From NCBI GenBank assembly GCA_905216145.1, contig CAJMST010000004.1, forward strand, positions 82,875 to 146,874: a DNA stretch of 64,000 nt, given 5' to 3'. Numbering within the stretch: position 1 is the first letter of the stretch; every line of letters starts with the position of its first letter. Shown here piece by piece: positions 31,423 through 39,653 of the stretch. A program made the translations under genes and the position numbers. The notes below the pieces were generated by a model. The model did not search any database. It was not told where the DNA came from and was given only the letters and a program-made list of their open reading frames with translations. The DNA is from an uncultured bacterium. Lineage in GTDB: Bacteria > Actinomycetota > Coriobacteriia > Coriobacteriales > Coriobacteriaceae.

Positions 31423-32169
31423 CTAGAACAGGAATCCCAGGATGATGAGGACGGCGCTGATGGCGAGCACGGCGATGTCCAGGCCCTTGATGGGGTAGCG
31501 CTTGTACGAGCTGGCGCGCGTACGCAGATAGAAGCCGCGCTGTTCTGCCGCCAAGGCTGTGGCATCGGTCTTGCCCACGCTCGAGATGAGCAGTGGCACA
31601 CACAGCGGCAGCATGAGCTTAAGCTTCTTGATGGGGTTCTTGGTGTCGTACTCGACGCCGCGTGCGGTCTGCGCCTCCATGATGGCGTTCATCTCCTGAC
31701 CAAACACCGGCACAAAGCGCAGCGCCGTGGTAAAGGTGAAGGCATAGCGATACGGCACGTGCAGCACCTCGACGCAGGCGTTGGCAAGGTCGTTGAGCTT
31801 GGTCACCATGAGCATGAGGATGAGTGGTAACGCCACACCCAGCAGGCGCAGGCAGGCCTTCGATCCTGTGACGAGGCCCGTGTCGGTGATAAAACCCCAC
31901 ACCACGTTGCCATCGCGCATAAAGGCCAGCTGGAGCACCAGCATGATAAGCGCGAGCGGAATCAGCAACTTAAGCAGCGAGAACAGACGGTCGACGACGC
32001 CGGCATAGGCGCCCAGCGCAAGGGTGAGTGCCAAAAAGCCCAGCAGCGCCACGTAGGTGTCGGACAAGAAGATGCCGACGATGATGGCGGCGGCGAGACC
32101 CAGTTTGACGACGGGATTCAGGCGATGCAGCAGCGTATCGCCCGGCATGTAGTCGATGACGTTAACCAC
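31423..32169 (-). CDS. ecfT: ECF transporter transmembrane subunit
   Basis: A 248-residue integral membrane protein, EcfT, which couples the ATPase pair to the substrate-binding S subunit. Several hydrophobic segments occupy the N-terminal 120 residues; the coupling-helix region contains ALRFVPVFGQEMNAIMEAQTARG, with the ARG signature, and a second such element near ALAAEQRGFYLRTR. The GTG start at 32169 is chosen because AAGGAG lies ten bases before it and it overlaps the end of the ATPase gene by eight bases. Last gene of the S-A-T operon. Confidence 0.88.
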   Translation of the reverse strand: MVNVIDYMPGDTLLHRLNPVVKLGLAAAIIVGIFLSDTYVALLGFLALTLALGAYAGVVDRLFSLLKLLIPLALIMLVLQLAFMRDGNVVWGFITDTGLVTGSKACLRLLGVALPLILMLMVTKLNDLANACVEVLHVPYRYAFTFTTALRFVPVFGQEMNAIMEAQTARGVEYDTKNPIKKLKLMLPLCVPLLISSVGKTDATALAAEQRGFYLRTRASSYKRYPIKGLDIAVLAISAVLIILGFLF

Positions 32170-33913
32170 GGTGGACCATCTCCTTGGTAATTCGAACGAC
32201 ATCGGTGACCTCGCTCACCTGCGCAAAAGCGGGCGAGACGGAAGATGCCAGACGGCGCGAGAGTTCAATAACCTGGGGAGGCTCCACGTAGGCACGCCGC
32301 ATGAGATCGATGTTCGAGAATAGCTCGTGCGTGCGGCCGCGGTCGAGGATGCGACCGTCGGCCATTACCACAATGCGCTCGGCAAAATCCGAGACGACTT
32401 CCATATCGTGGCAGACCATGATAACGGCGCAACCGCGCTCGGCCATGGTGCGCACCGTTTCCATGACGGTCATGCACTCGCGGTAATCAAGGCCGCTCGT
32501 GGGCTCGTCGAGCACGACGATCTTGGGCTCAACCACTACGACGGAGGCAAGCGCCACCATTTGTCGCTGGCCGCGCGAAAGCGAGAACGGCGCCTCGTCG
32601 GCCGGCAAGCCAAAGCGGTCGATGACGAGTTGGGCACGACGCAGAGCCTCGGCGCGGTCCATGCCGCCAAGCTCCAAGCCAAAGGCGACCTCGTCGAGCA
32701 CGGTGTCCTTACAGATTTGACGGTCAGGGTTTTGGAAGAGGGTCGCGACCTCGCGGGCAATGCGGCTCGTGGGAACGGCTGCGGTATCCAGTCCCGTGAC
32801 GCGCACGCTGCCCGAGGCGGGCTTGAGCAGGCCCGTGAGCAGCTTGGTGAGCGTGGTCTTGCCGGCACCGTTCTGGCCGACGATGCCCACGAGCTCGCCA
32901 GGATAGAGCGTCAGGCTAAGGTCGTGTACGGCGGCGCCGCCATTGGGATAGGCAAACTCGACATGGTCGAAGGTGAGTACGGGTTCGGCGTCCTTGGCAT
33001 GAGGGCGCAACGACGGTGCATGCGGGGAACCGGCGGGCGTCTGAGCTTCGATAGCCGCGTGTGCGGGGTCGACGATGCCCGAAATCATGCGCTCGGCCTC
33101 ATCAACATCCAAACAGGGGGTGCCGCTGGCCAGGCCGTCGGCCTCGAGGCTGTTGAAAATGCGCGTGACACGCGGGCAATCGACGCCGATGGCGCGGAGC
33201 TCATCGGCGTGTGCGAAGACCTCGTGCGGCTCGCCCTGCAGCGCGATTTCGCCATGAGTGAGCACAAGCACGCGGTTGCAGTACTCCGAAAGTAGGGCGA
33301 CCTTTTGCTCAACGACGACGATGGTGATGCCGAGTGCACGGTTGGCCTCACGCAGGGTCTCGAAAACCAGCGTGGAGCTGGCGGGGTCGAGTGCCGCGGT
33401 GGGCTCGTCGAGAACCAAGACGCGCGGACGCATGGCGAGGATGGCGGCGATGGCTACCTTTTGCTTCTGTCCGCCCGAGAGGGTGGCGATCTCGCGGTCG
33501 CGCAGGTCGCTGATGCCGACGGTCTCGAGCGTTTCGCTCACGCGCTGCTCGATCTGGTCGTGGGGAACGCCAAAGTTCTCGAGGCCAAAGAGCATCTCGT
33601 CCTCGACGACCGAAGCGACCATCTGCGTGTCGATATCCTGCAGCACACTGCCGACGATTTGCGACACGTCGGTGAGCGAGACTTCGCAGGTGTCGTGGCC
33701 GTCGACCATGACGGACCCAAAGAACGTGCCGGTGTAGTGGTGGGGCACGGCGCCCGACAGGCAGGCGGCAAGCGTGGACTTGCCGGCGCCCGAGGGCCCG
33801 ATGATGCCGATGAAATCTCCCTTGTTCACGCTGAGCGAGATGTGGCTGAGCGCCTGCTCGGTCTGCGTGCCATAGGAGAACGAGACATCGTCGACGTTGA
33901 TGATCGTTTCCAT
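32162..33913 (-). CDS. ecfA: ECF transporter ATPase with two fused ABC domains
   Basis: A 583-residue protein joining both energising ATPases (EcfA and EcfA') in one chain. Domain 1 has Walker A GPSGAGKST, signature LSGGQKQK and VLDEPTAALDP; domain 2 has GQNGAGKTT, the altered signature LSRGQRQM and VLDEPTSGLDY. The linker (about 265-330) is Pro/Ala-rich. Such fusions occur in ECF transporters with dedicated subunits, where T and S genes stand alongside, as here. The S gene lies upstream on the same strand with two repeats in between (REP-like and family A copy 3). Confidence 0.9.
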   Translation of the reverse strand: METIINVDDVSFSYGTQTEQALSHISLSVNKGDFIGIIGPSGAGKSTLAACLSGAVPHHYTGTFFGSVMVDGHDTCEVSLTDVSQIVGSVLQDIDTQMVASVVEDEMLFGLENFGVPHDQIEQRVSETLETVGISDLRDREIATLSGGQKQKVAIAAILAMRPRVLVLDEPTAALDPASSTLVFETLREANRALGITIVVVEQKVALLSEYCNRVLVLTHGEIALQGEPHEVFAHADELRAIGVDCPRVTRIFNSLEADGLASGTPCLDVDEAERMISGIVDPAHAAIEAQTPAGSPHAPSLRPHAKDAEPVLTFDHVEFAYPNGGAAVHDLSLTLYPGELVGIVGQNGAGKTTLTKLLTGLLKPASGSVRVTGLDTAAVPTSRIAREVATLFQNPDRQICKDTVLDEVAFGLELGGMDRAEALRRAQLVIDRFGLPADEAPFSLSRGQRQMVALASVVVVEPKIVVLDEPTSGLDYRECMTVMETVRTMAERGCAVIMVCHDMEVVSDFAERIVVMADGRILDRGRTHELFSNIDLMRRAYVEPPQVIELSRRLASSVSPAFAQVSEVTDVVRITKEMVHRG

Positions 33914-33934
33914 GGATACCTTTCATAGTCATTG

Positions 33935-33972
33935 GGGACAGTCTTAAATGACCAGTTGTTTAAGACCGTCCC
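33935..33972. repeat. REP-like inverted repeat
   Basis: GGGACAGTCTTAAA (33935-33948) pairs with TTTAAGACCGTCCC (33959-33972), one mismatch; a third partial copy GGGACGGTCTT follows near 33990. It lies between the S subunit and ATPase genes. Confidence 0.6.
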
Positions 33973-34019
33973 AAAAAAGCTCGTTGTTTGGGACGGTCTT
34001 TGGTGGTGAAGCACGGAGA

Positions 34020-34120
34020 CGGCTTTACGAGGGGGTCCAGGTTGGCGCGAAAGAGGAGCGAAGCGTACTTGGGTACGCGAGCGACGAATGAACGCCAAGA
34101 TGGGGTGGCTCGTAAAGCCG
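34020..34120. repeat. structured intergenic repeat, family A, copy 3
   Basis: Outer arms CGGCTTTACGAG (34020-34031) and its exact complement at 34109-34120, inner arms TTGGCG (34042-34047) and CGCCAA (34093-34098), core 34049-34091 with GCGTAC-TTGG-GTACGC. The core nearly matches copies 1 and 2, the arms do not. No satellite hairpin here. It ends seven bases before the stop codon of the S subunit gene. Confidence 0.75.
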
Positions 34121-34126
34121 AGCGGG

Positions 34127-34699
34127 TTAGTTGAGCCTAAGGGCCTTCTGGATGGGCAGGTAGAGGGCGCCGACCAGAATGGCGTTAAAGACGGCGGTCA
34201 TGGCGACGACGGGCAGCATGGCGGCGGCGAGCTCGCCGACCACGCCGAGCATGGCCATCTTGATGACCATGAAGATGACGCCGGAGACAAAGGTGGTCAG
34301 GAAGGTTGCGACAATGGCGATGGCGGGCTTGACCTGACCGTCCTTGCCGGCGGCGTTGACGATGCCGGCCATGAGCATGGCGGCGATGCCCTCGGCGGCA
34401 AAATCAACGAACGGCGAAGTGGTGGTGATCTGGATCACGGCGGCCGAGATAAGGCCGATGACGAGCGCCTGGCCGATGTTGGGGCGAACGACCAAGATGG
34501 TGAGGCAGAAGGCCGAGATGATGAACTCGGGGCTGATCATGCCGCCCGAGATGCCCGAGATGGCCTTGCCGACGGTGAAGTTGAGGATGAAGCCGGCGGC
34601 GAGCAGGATGGCAAGCAGGACGAGGGCGCGGACATCGAGTTTGCCACGGTCGGCGGTCTGGACGGTGCGGGGCTGGGTGGCGGTGGTGTTCTGAGACAT
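34127..34699 (-). CDS. ECF transporter S (substrate-binding) subunit, probable tryptophan-type
   Basis: A 190-residue membrane protein with about five to six hydrophobic segments after a polar N-terminus. The pattern (LVLLAILLAAGFILNFTVGK, ISPEFIISAFCLTILVVRP, ALVIGLISAAVIQITTTSP) is that of ECF S components, which bind a vitamin or other nutrient. Substrate is not evident from the protein itself. The leader, however, encodes a peptide with three successive Trp codons followed by an attenuator, so transport of tryptophan or a related indole compound is the best inference. Start at 34699 follows GAAAGGA. It opens the operon with ecfA and ecfT. Confidence 0.8.
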   Translation of the reverse strand: MSQNTTATQPRTVQTADRGKLDVRALVLLAILLAAGFILNFTVGKAISGISGGMISPEFIISAFCLTILVVRPNIGQALVIGLISAAVIQITTTSPFVDFAAEGIAAMLMAGIVNAAGKDGQVKPAIAIVATFLTTFVSGVIFMVIKMAMLGVVGELAAAMLPVVAMTAVFNAILVGALYLPIQKALRLN

Positions 34700-34775
34700 G
34701 GTGAAAATCCTTTCGGAATGGGAGTGCAAGAGAAAAGCGGAGGCGCGTGATGCGAATGCGATCGGGCTCGAGATA

Positions 34776-34807
34776 GAAAAAGGCCCCCGGTCGAAACCGG
34801 AGGCCTT
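34776..34807 (-). terminator. attenuator terminator before the S subunit gene
   Basis: 12-bp stem closed by a TTCG loop (34780-34791 with 34796-34807) and a run of five T on the minus strand. Its 3' arm region (34787-34794) can instead pair with 34850-34857 at the end of the leader peptide, which would prevent termination. Confidence 0.87.
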
Positions 34808-34843
34808 CCAATCACCTAGAGCGCAAAAACAGGCGTGAGGGAC

Positions 34844-34912
34844 TCACTGTCGACCGATCGTATTCGCATCACGCCACCACCAGTTGTTGAGAGACGTCAT
34901 CGTGTTCTTCAT
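34844..34912 (-). CDS. tryptophan-rich leader peptide (attenuation)
   Basis: A 22-codon reading frame with an ideal ribosome site AAGGAG eight bases before the ATG. It starts MKNTMTSLNN, has three successive TGG (Trp) codons at 34874-34882 and ends TIGRQ. It is followed by an intrinsic terminator and then the S subunit gene. A ribosome stalled on the Trp codons would leave 34850-34857 free to form the antiterminator; one that reaches the stop codon would cover it and let the terminator fold. This is classic trp-operon logic applied to a transporter. Confidence 0.85.
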   Translation of the reverse strand: MKNTMTSLNNWWWRDANTIGRQ

Positions 34913-34970
34913 GTCGGTGGCTCCTTTTGTGATGCCATGGCGCGGTCGCACCTAGTTGCTGTTGCGCTGC

Positions 34971-34976
34971 ACTATA
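34971..34976 (-). promoter_or_regulatory. -10 element for the Trp leader
   Basis: TATAGT on the minus strand, about 60 bases before the leader peptide start; the -35 region is poor. Confidence 0.4.
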
Positions 34977-35040
34977 GCACAGCGAAGTGTGTGCGGGGAA
35001 ATCTTTTTTGAAAAGATTTCAGGCGGGTTTCCCGCCGGTC

Positions 35041-35092
35041 AAAAGAGCGGGCTGAGCGGGCGAGGCTGCCATTGCTGCCTTGTCCGCTCAGC
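35041..35092 (-). terminator. terminator after the C69 peptidase gene
   Basis: Nine perfect outer base pairs (35051-35059 with 35084-35092) plus an inner stem, with a TTTT tail on the minus strand. A second small hairpin (GGCGGG with CCCGCC) lies at 35022-35036. Confidence 0.65.
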
Positions 35093-35099
35093 TAAGACG

Positions 35100-37042
35100 T
35101 TACTCCTTATTGCGACGGTAGAGGAAGTAACCGCCCGCGGAGATGACGGCAACGCCAGCGATGGCGAATGCAGCCACCACGCGGCCATCAAAACGATCAC
35201 CGGTGGTGGGCAGGCCGCCCTTGGTGTTCGCCTTGTTGGTGGTTACCGTGGTCGTGGTGTCCGACTTGCCAGGCTTCTCGGGCTTGGTGGTGGGCTGCTC
35301 GGGCTTAGCGGGCTGCTCGGGGGTACCGGGCTGCTCAGGAGTACCAGGCTGCTCGGGAGTGCCAGGCTGATCCGGGGTTACCGGGTCGGTGGCAAGAGCG
35401 TCCTTGGCGTAGGTGATGGACACCTTGAGGCCGTTGGTCTCGGTGTTCAGGTCGCTCGGGGTGAAGGGCTGGTCGAAGTTCTCAGCCTTCAGATAGGCGC
35501 GCATCTCCTGGAGCAAGGCCTTGCACTTGACGTAGGTGTTCTCGGTGGCAGCATTGCCGGCCTTGTTTGCCAGGGCGGTACGGGCCTCGGTGCCCTCGGT
35601 GGCCTGCATGACCTCGTCGACTTCCAAGTTCTGCTCGACGAGCTCGTTCTGGAGGGCGTCGAGGTAGGTGCGAACGCCGGTGCCGAGCTGCTCACGGTGC
35701 TCGAAGCACAGGGAGCTGATGTCCATGAGGACATAGTTGATGGAGTTCTCGGGCTCCTCGTTGTTCACGATGTCCTCCTCTTCGCAGTGATCGAAGGAGA
35801 CGGTCTGGTCGCTGTAGTACGGGCTAACCTCGGTGAGCAGTGCGGAGTAGTAGGGGATGGCGACGGAGTAGGCGGCGCGGGAGAGCATCTCCCACTGGAT
35901 GGTCGCGATCTCGGGGTCCATGCCCTGACGGATCTGGAAGAGATTGACCTCGGTGTTGGTCTCGGTACCAATGGCGTAGGCGCCGTCGGTGTTGGCGTTG
36001 AGGCCCGGGACCTTCTCGCCGCGGTTGCCAAACGCGCGGATCATCTCAAAGGTGTTCCAGTCGGACTTGCCGGGCTGGAAGAACAGCGGCTGCGCCTTGC
36101 TAACCAGGGCGCCGGTCGTGGCACGAGCATCTTCGCGCTCGTCCTTGACGATCTCGTAGTCGGTGCCCTCGGTGAGCGGCACACCGAAGTAGGCGCGACC
36201 CTGGACATAACGGGCCCAAGAATGCATGGCCTTTTCGCTAATTGCCTCGCCGTAGGTCTGGGCAACGTCAAATTGACCGTCATCGAAGTACTTGGCGAAG
36301 CCATTCTCCTTAGGCATGGACTCGATGGTCGCAGAGTGGAGACAGTTCGCGGTGTCGGTGAGGTCAACCTTGTAGTTGAGGTTGCCGATGTTGGGGTTGA
36401 GCGAGGCGATATCGTCAGTGAGCCTCATGGCGATCCACTGGTGGCCGGAAAGTGCGGCAAACAGCCAAGTCTCGTTGCTGTCGGCGATGATAATCTGATC
36501 GTTGCCGCAGGCGCCCTGCTCGTCGATGATCTTGCCGAGGAGCTCGACGCCCTCACGTGCATTGGCGCTTTCACCTAAGATAACGCTGCCGTCGCCGGGC
36601 CAATACCGGTTTTGGTCAGGGGGTCTGCTGCCTCAGCATCAGCATTCATGCCGGTGGTCAGCGTTGCGGAGCAGGACACGCCCTTCTCATTGATGCCTGC
36701 CTCAGAGTAGGCATCATAGCGCCCGTGCCACTGGGAGGGATGGTCGCGTACATAGGTGTAGCGATACGTGGTCTTGGTCGAGGTATACATGAATGCGGAC
36801 TCGTCCGAGCCGTACGTATGCCCCGGGCCGTGAGAAGGCTCAATGCCAAAGTGCTTGAGGTAGCGCTTATCGAAGTCCTCGGCGCGGCCATAGTACGTGT
36901 CACCGTCGGCCGTCAGCTTGTTGCCCATGTACATCTGCGTGCAGGCGAGCGCAGATGTCGGCATGGACATGATGGTTGCAGCTCCAAATGCAAGGCCTAT
37001 GCCAAGCTTCTTGAGCGCGTTGACGGGATGAGTTTTACTCAT
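35100..37042 (-). pseudogene. sortase-anchored C69 dipeptidase, frameshifted
   Basis: Two frames together encode one protein of about 647 residues. The N-terminal part (36575-37042) has a signal peptide ending SALA and then CTQMYMGNKLT, whose cysteine becomes the catalytic nucleophile of the C69 (U34) dipeptidases; it also has SEAGINEKGVSCSAT. It runs out at a stop after a C tract (36597-36599 on the plus strand reads GGG). The second frame resumes GDGSVILGESANAREG and continues through 35100 with the rest of the peptidase, an acidic stalk, TPEQPG repeats, the sortase motif LPTTGD, a membrane segment and a basic tail. One missing C explains the break; mutation, phase variation or assembly error are all possible. 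Confidence 0.85.
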
Positions 37043-37257
37043 ATTCCCTCCCAGCGTGCGAAAGCCCTCTGTCTCCAGAGGGCTTCACCCAATAATTACA
37101 CCCCCTTAGCGTAACGAATTCGAAACAATATACATTCATGAAAGTTATTTACTCGATAAGCGTAGCGAAATATGCGATTAACGGTAAATTGAACTCATTT
37201 AGTGGGAAATCAATTTGTATAACGCCAGCGAAAAATGTAGCTAAATAAAGCGTCAAG

Positions 37258-37307
37258 AAAAAAGCGGACCCCTCGCCGGCATGTGGTTTCATGCCGGCGA
37301 GGGGTCC
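37258..37307 (-). terminator. terminator of the lipid kinase operon
   Basis: Perfect 18-bp stem (37266-37283 with 37290-37307) and six T on the minus strand. The rest of 37043-37257 is AT-rich and holds only the presumed promoter of the C69 gene. Confidence 0.9.
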
Positions 37308-37336
37308 GGGCTGCACGGGCCGTCTAAGAGTAATGG

Positions 37337-37429
37337 CTACTTCTTTCGACGGTGAATCACGTTAATGGCATAGCCGACGAGCATGGCCAAAACGATGACG
37401 ATAAAGCCAAGGATGGGGTTGTCGTTCAC
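37337..37429 (-). CDS. 30-residue single-span membrane peptide
   Basis: A GTG-initiated frame encoding MNDNPILGFIVIVLAMLVGY and then AINVIHRRKK: one hydrophobic segment and a strongly basic tail that should stay in the cytoplasm. AGGAGG overlaps the stop of the lipid kinase gene and stands six bases before the GTG, so translation is coupled to the kinase. The terminator at 37258-37307 closes the unit. Function is unknown; a small regulator of the membrane-associated kinase is one possibility. Confidence 0.65.
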   Translation of the reverse strand: MNDNPILGFIVIVLAMLVGYAINVIHRRKK

Positions 37430-37439
37430 GGGGGTCCTC

Positions 37440-38357
37440 CTATTTTCCGAGCGGCGAGAATTCGTCGACGATGATATCAAGGCATTGCGGTAGCGCGCGG
37501 GCGCCAAAGACGCCGGAGTTGCTGGAGATGATCTCGCCATCAAACTGCATGCCGAGCGATGGCGTGCAGGTAATCTTGGCTTCTTTGGTCTGGATGATCT
37601 TAAACTGCGGGCGGCCGAGTACCTTGCCGGCGGGGTCGAGCGCGGCGGTGATTACCGTGGGGAGCAACTGCACCGTGCGCACGGGCTCAATAACGACGAT
37701 GTCGACCATGCCGTCGTTCATACGGCAGTTGGGGAACAGGTTGATGTCGTTTTGGATGACAGACGTGTTGCCCGCCATGCAGCAGATGCCGTCGAGCTCC
37801 TCAACAATGCCATCATGCTCAATGGTAAAGTGCGCCACCGTGGGGTTGGGCGTGGCGAGAGCGGAGAGGAAGTAGGCGATCTCGCCGATGTCGTTTTTGG
37901 TGGGGGCGGCCTTCATCATGATCTCGGCGTCAAAGCCCGAACCGGCGATGATGATAAAGCCATGGCGCTTTTCGTTGCCGTTCTCGTCGAGCCAAAAGAG
38001 CTCGCCCATGTCTACTTTGACCGTGCGGCCGGCGCGACATGCCTTGGCAAGCGCCGCTGCCTCGGGGGCATTGCCGATGTTGTTAAAGAACAGGCAGGCC
38101 GTGCCGGAGGGGAAAACGAGCGTGGGGACGCCGCAGCCGCGCATCTGGTCGAGCACGTTGGAGACGGTGCCGTCGCCGCCCGAGACGACCACGCGGTCGA
38201 ACTCGCGAACGTCTGCCACGGCGTCCTCGGGCTCCATGCCATCGCCGATAAAGCGCATCACGACTTCGTCGCCGCCCTGTGCAAGGGCGTGCGTGAATGC
38301 GTAGATTTCATCTGAGCTGGGGCCCGATGCCGGGTTGTGGATGATAAGGCAGCGCAT
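37440..38357 (-). CDS. diacylglycerol kinase family lipid kinase (YegS/DagK type)
   Basis: A 305-residue lipid kinase. Opening MRCLIIHNPASG, the ATP motif VVVSGGDGTVSNVL near residue 55-70, FPSGTACLFFNNIG and AGSGFDAEIM are the family hallmarks; the C-terminal beta-sandwich includes IGEIAYFLSA-linked and MQFDGE motifs. Members phosphorylate diacylglycerol or similar lipids on the inner membrane face and recycle it to phosphatidate. The next gene is a 30-residue membrane peptide overlapping the ribosome site. Start at 38357 fits the family. Confidence 0.88.
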   Translation of the reverse strand: MRCLIIHNPASGPSSDEIYAFTHALAQGGDEVVMRFIGDGMEPEDAVADVREFDRVVVSGGDGTVSNVLDQMRGCGVPTLVFPSGTACLFFNNIGNAPEAAALAKACRAGRTVKVDMGELFWLDENGNEKRHGFIIIAGSGFDAEIMMKAAPTKNDIGEIAYFLSALATPNPTVAHFTIEHDGIVEELDGICCMAGNTSVIQNDINLFPNCRMNDGMVDIVVIEPVRTVQLLPTVITAALDPAGKVLGRPQFKIIQTKEAKITCTPSLGMQFDGEIISSNSGVFGARALPQCLDIIVDEFSPLGK

Positions 38358-38455
38358 ACTTACGTTCCCGTTCTGTGACTAACCGAGTATAGTTGTAAGG
38401 CAATGCCGATATCCTACCCGTGTTTTTCGGGCCTAACCTTATTCGATGGGTTGAT

Positions 38456-39589
38456 ATGTACATTTCCACACATCAGGCTCTACTCGACTTTTGCCAGCGC
38501 GCCCGTGAGTTCGACGCGATTGCCGTCGATACCGAGTTTTTGCGCGAGCGCACGTTCCATCCGCGTCTGTGTTTGGTTCAGATTGCCACCCCTGCTGAGA
38601 GTGTAGCGGTCGATCCCCTGGTAATCGACGACCTATCGCCGCTGGCCGAGCTTATGGCCGACGAGAGCGTGACCAAGGTCTTCCACGCCTGCTCGCAGGA
38701 TATGGAGGTCATGCTCCATACCGTAGGCGTGCTGCCGCGTCCGATTTTTGACACGCAGGTGGCCGCCGCCTTTTTGGGCGAGCGTCAGCAGATTTCCTAC
38801 GGCGCGCTCGTGCAGACGTTTTGCGGCGTCTCATTGCCCAAGACCGAGTCACTGACCGACTGGTCGCGTCGCCCGCTGACCGATAAGCAGATTGAGTACG
38901 CGATCGATGACGTCAAGTATCTGATCGTCGCCTATACCGAGATGATGAGCCGCCTGCGCGAGCTGGGCCGCGTGGACTGGGTGCTCGACGAGCTGCGCCC
39001 GCTGGCTGACGAGTCGCACTATCGCGCCGATCGCCACGAGGCGTTCCGCAAGGTCAAACGCATCAACTCGTGCAGTCGTCACCAGCTGGGTATCGCGCGC
39101 GAGCTCGCCGCCTGGCGTGAGGACCGCGCCGAGCGCCGCAACATCCCGCGCAAATGGGTCATGTCCGACGACACGCTGCTTGCGCTCGTTAAACGCAATC
39201 CCGTGCGCGTTGAGGAGTTCCGCAGCATTCGCGGTACCGATCAGTTGGGGGAGCGCGACGTGGACGGTGCGCTCATGGCCATCAAGCGCGGCGCAAGCTG
39301 CCCGCACGATCGCCTGCCGCTCATGGTGCGCGGGCATCGCCAGATCTCTCCGGAGTTGGAGAGCGTGACGGACCTGATGTATGCGCTCATCCGCCTGGTT
39401 GCCGAACGCTCGGGAGTGGCGACCTCGGTCATTGCCTCGCGCGATGACCTGGCCGACTACATTGAGCATCCCGAGCAGAGCCCCTTGCGCGAAGGCTGGC
39501 GCTTTGAGCTTGTGGGCTCGCGCCTGGACGATCTGCTCTCGGGCAACATGGGGTTGACGGTCAAAGATGGCAAAATTGAATTGCTGTAA
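38456..39589 (+). CDS. rnd: ribonuclease D
   Basis: A 377-residue 3'-5' exoribonuclease acting in tRNA 3' maturation. The DEDD-type catalytic residues appear in AVDTEFLRE, VFHACSQDMEVM, and YAIDDVKYL; two HRDC domains follow (RHQLGIARELAAWREDRAE near 220, and PLREGWR-region at the end). The start at 38456 is chosen because it begins MYISTHQALLDFCQ; the GTG at 38420 adds a tail without family support. No strong ribosome site is seen for either. Length agrees with RNase D. Confidence 0.9.
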   Translation: MYISTHQALLDFCQRAREFDAIAVDTEFLRERTFHPRLCLVQIATPAESVAVDPLVIDDLSPLAELMADESVTKVFHACSQDMEVMLHTVGVLPRPIFDTQVAAAFLGERQQISYGALVQTFCGVSLPKTESLTDWSRRPLTDKQIEYAIDDVKYLIVAYTEMMSRLRELGRVDWVLDELRPLADESHYRADRHEAFRKVKRINSCSRHQLGIARELAAWREDRAERRNIPRKWVMSDDTLLALVKRNPVRVEEFRSIRGTDQLGERDVDGALMAIKRGASCPHDRLPLMVRGHRQISPELESVTDLMYALIRLVAERSGVATSVIASRDDLADYIEHPEQSPLREGWRFELVGSRLDDLLSGNMGLTVKDGKIELL

Positions 39590-39653
39590 GGAAGCCTAGC
39601 CGCTTGAGTGGGTAGAATGCCTCCAACGTGTAACTCGATTCGGAGGAATTCGC

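Noticed and set aside
34745..34874. Possible tRNA-like or T-box leader before the ECF S subunit
   Set aside because: No T-box sequence or specifier loop is visible; the translated Trp codons with terminator and antiterminator explain the region better.
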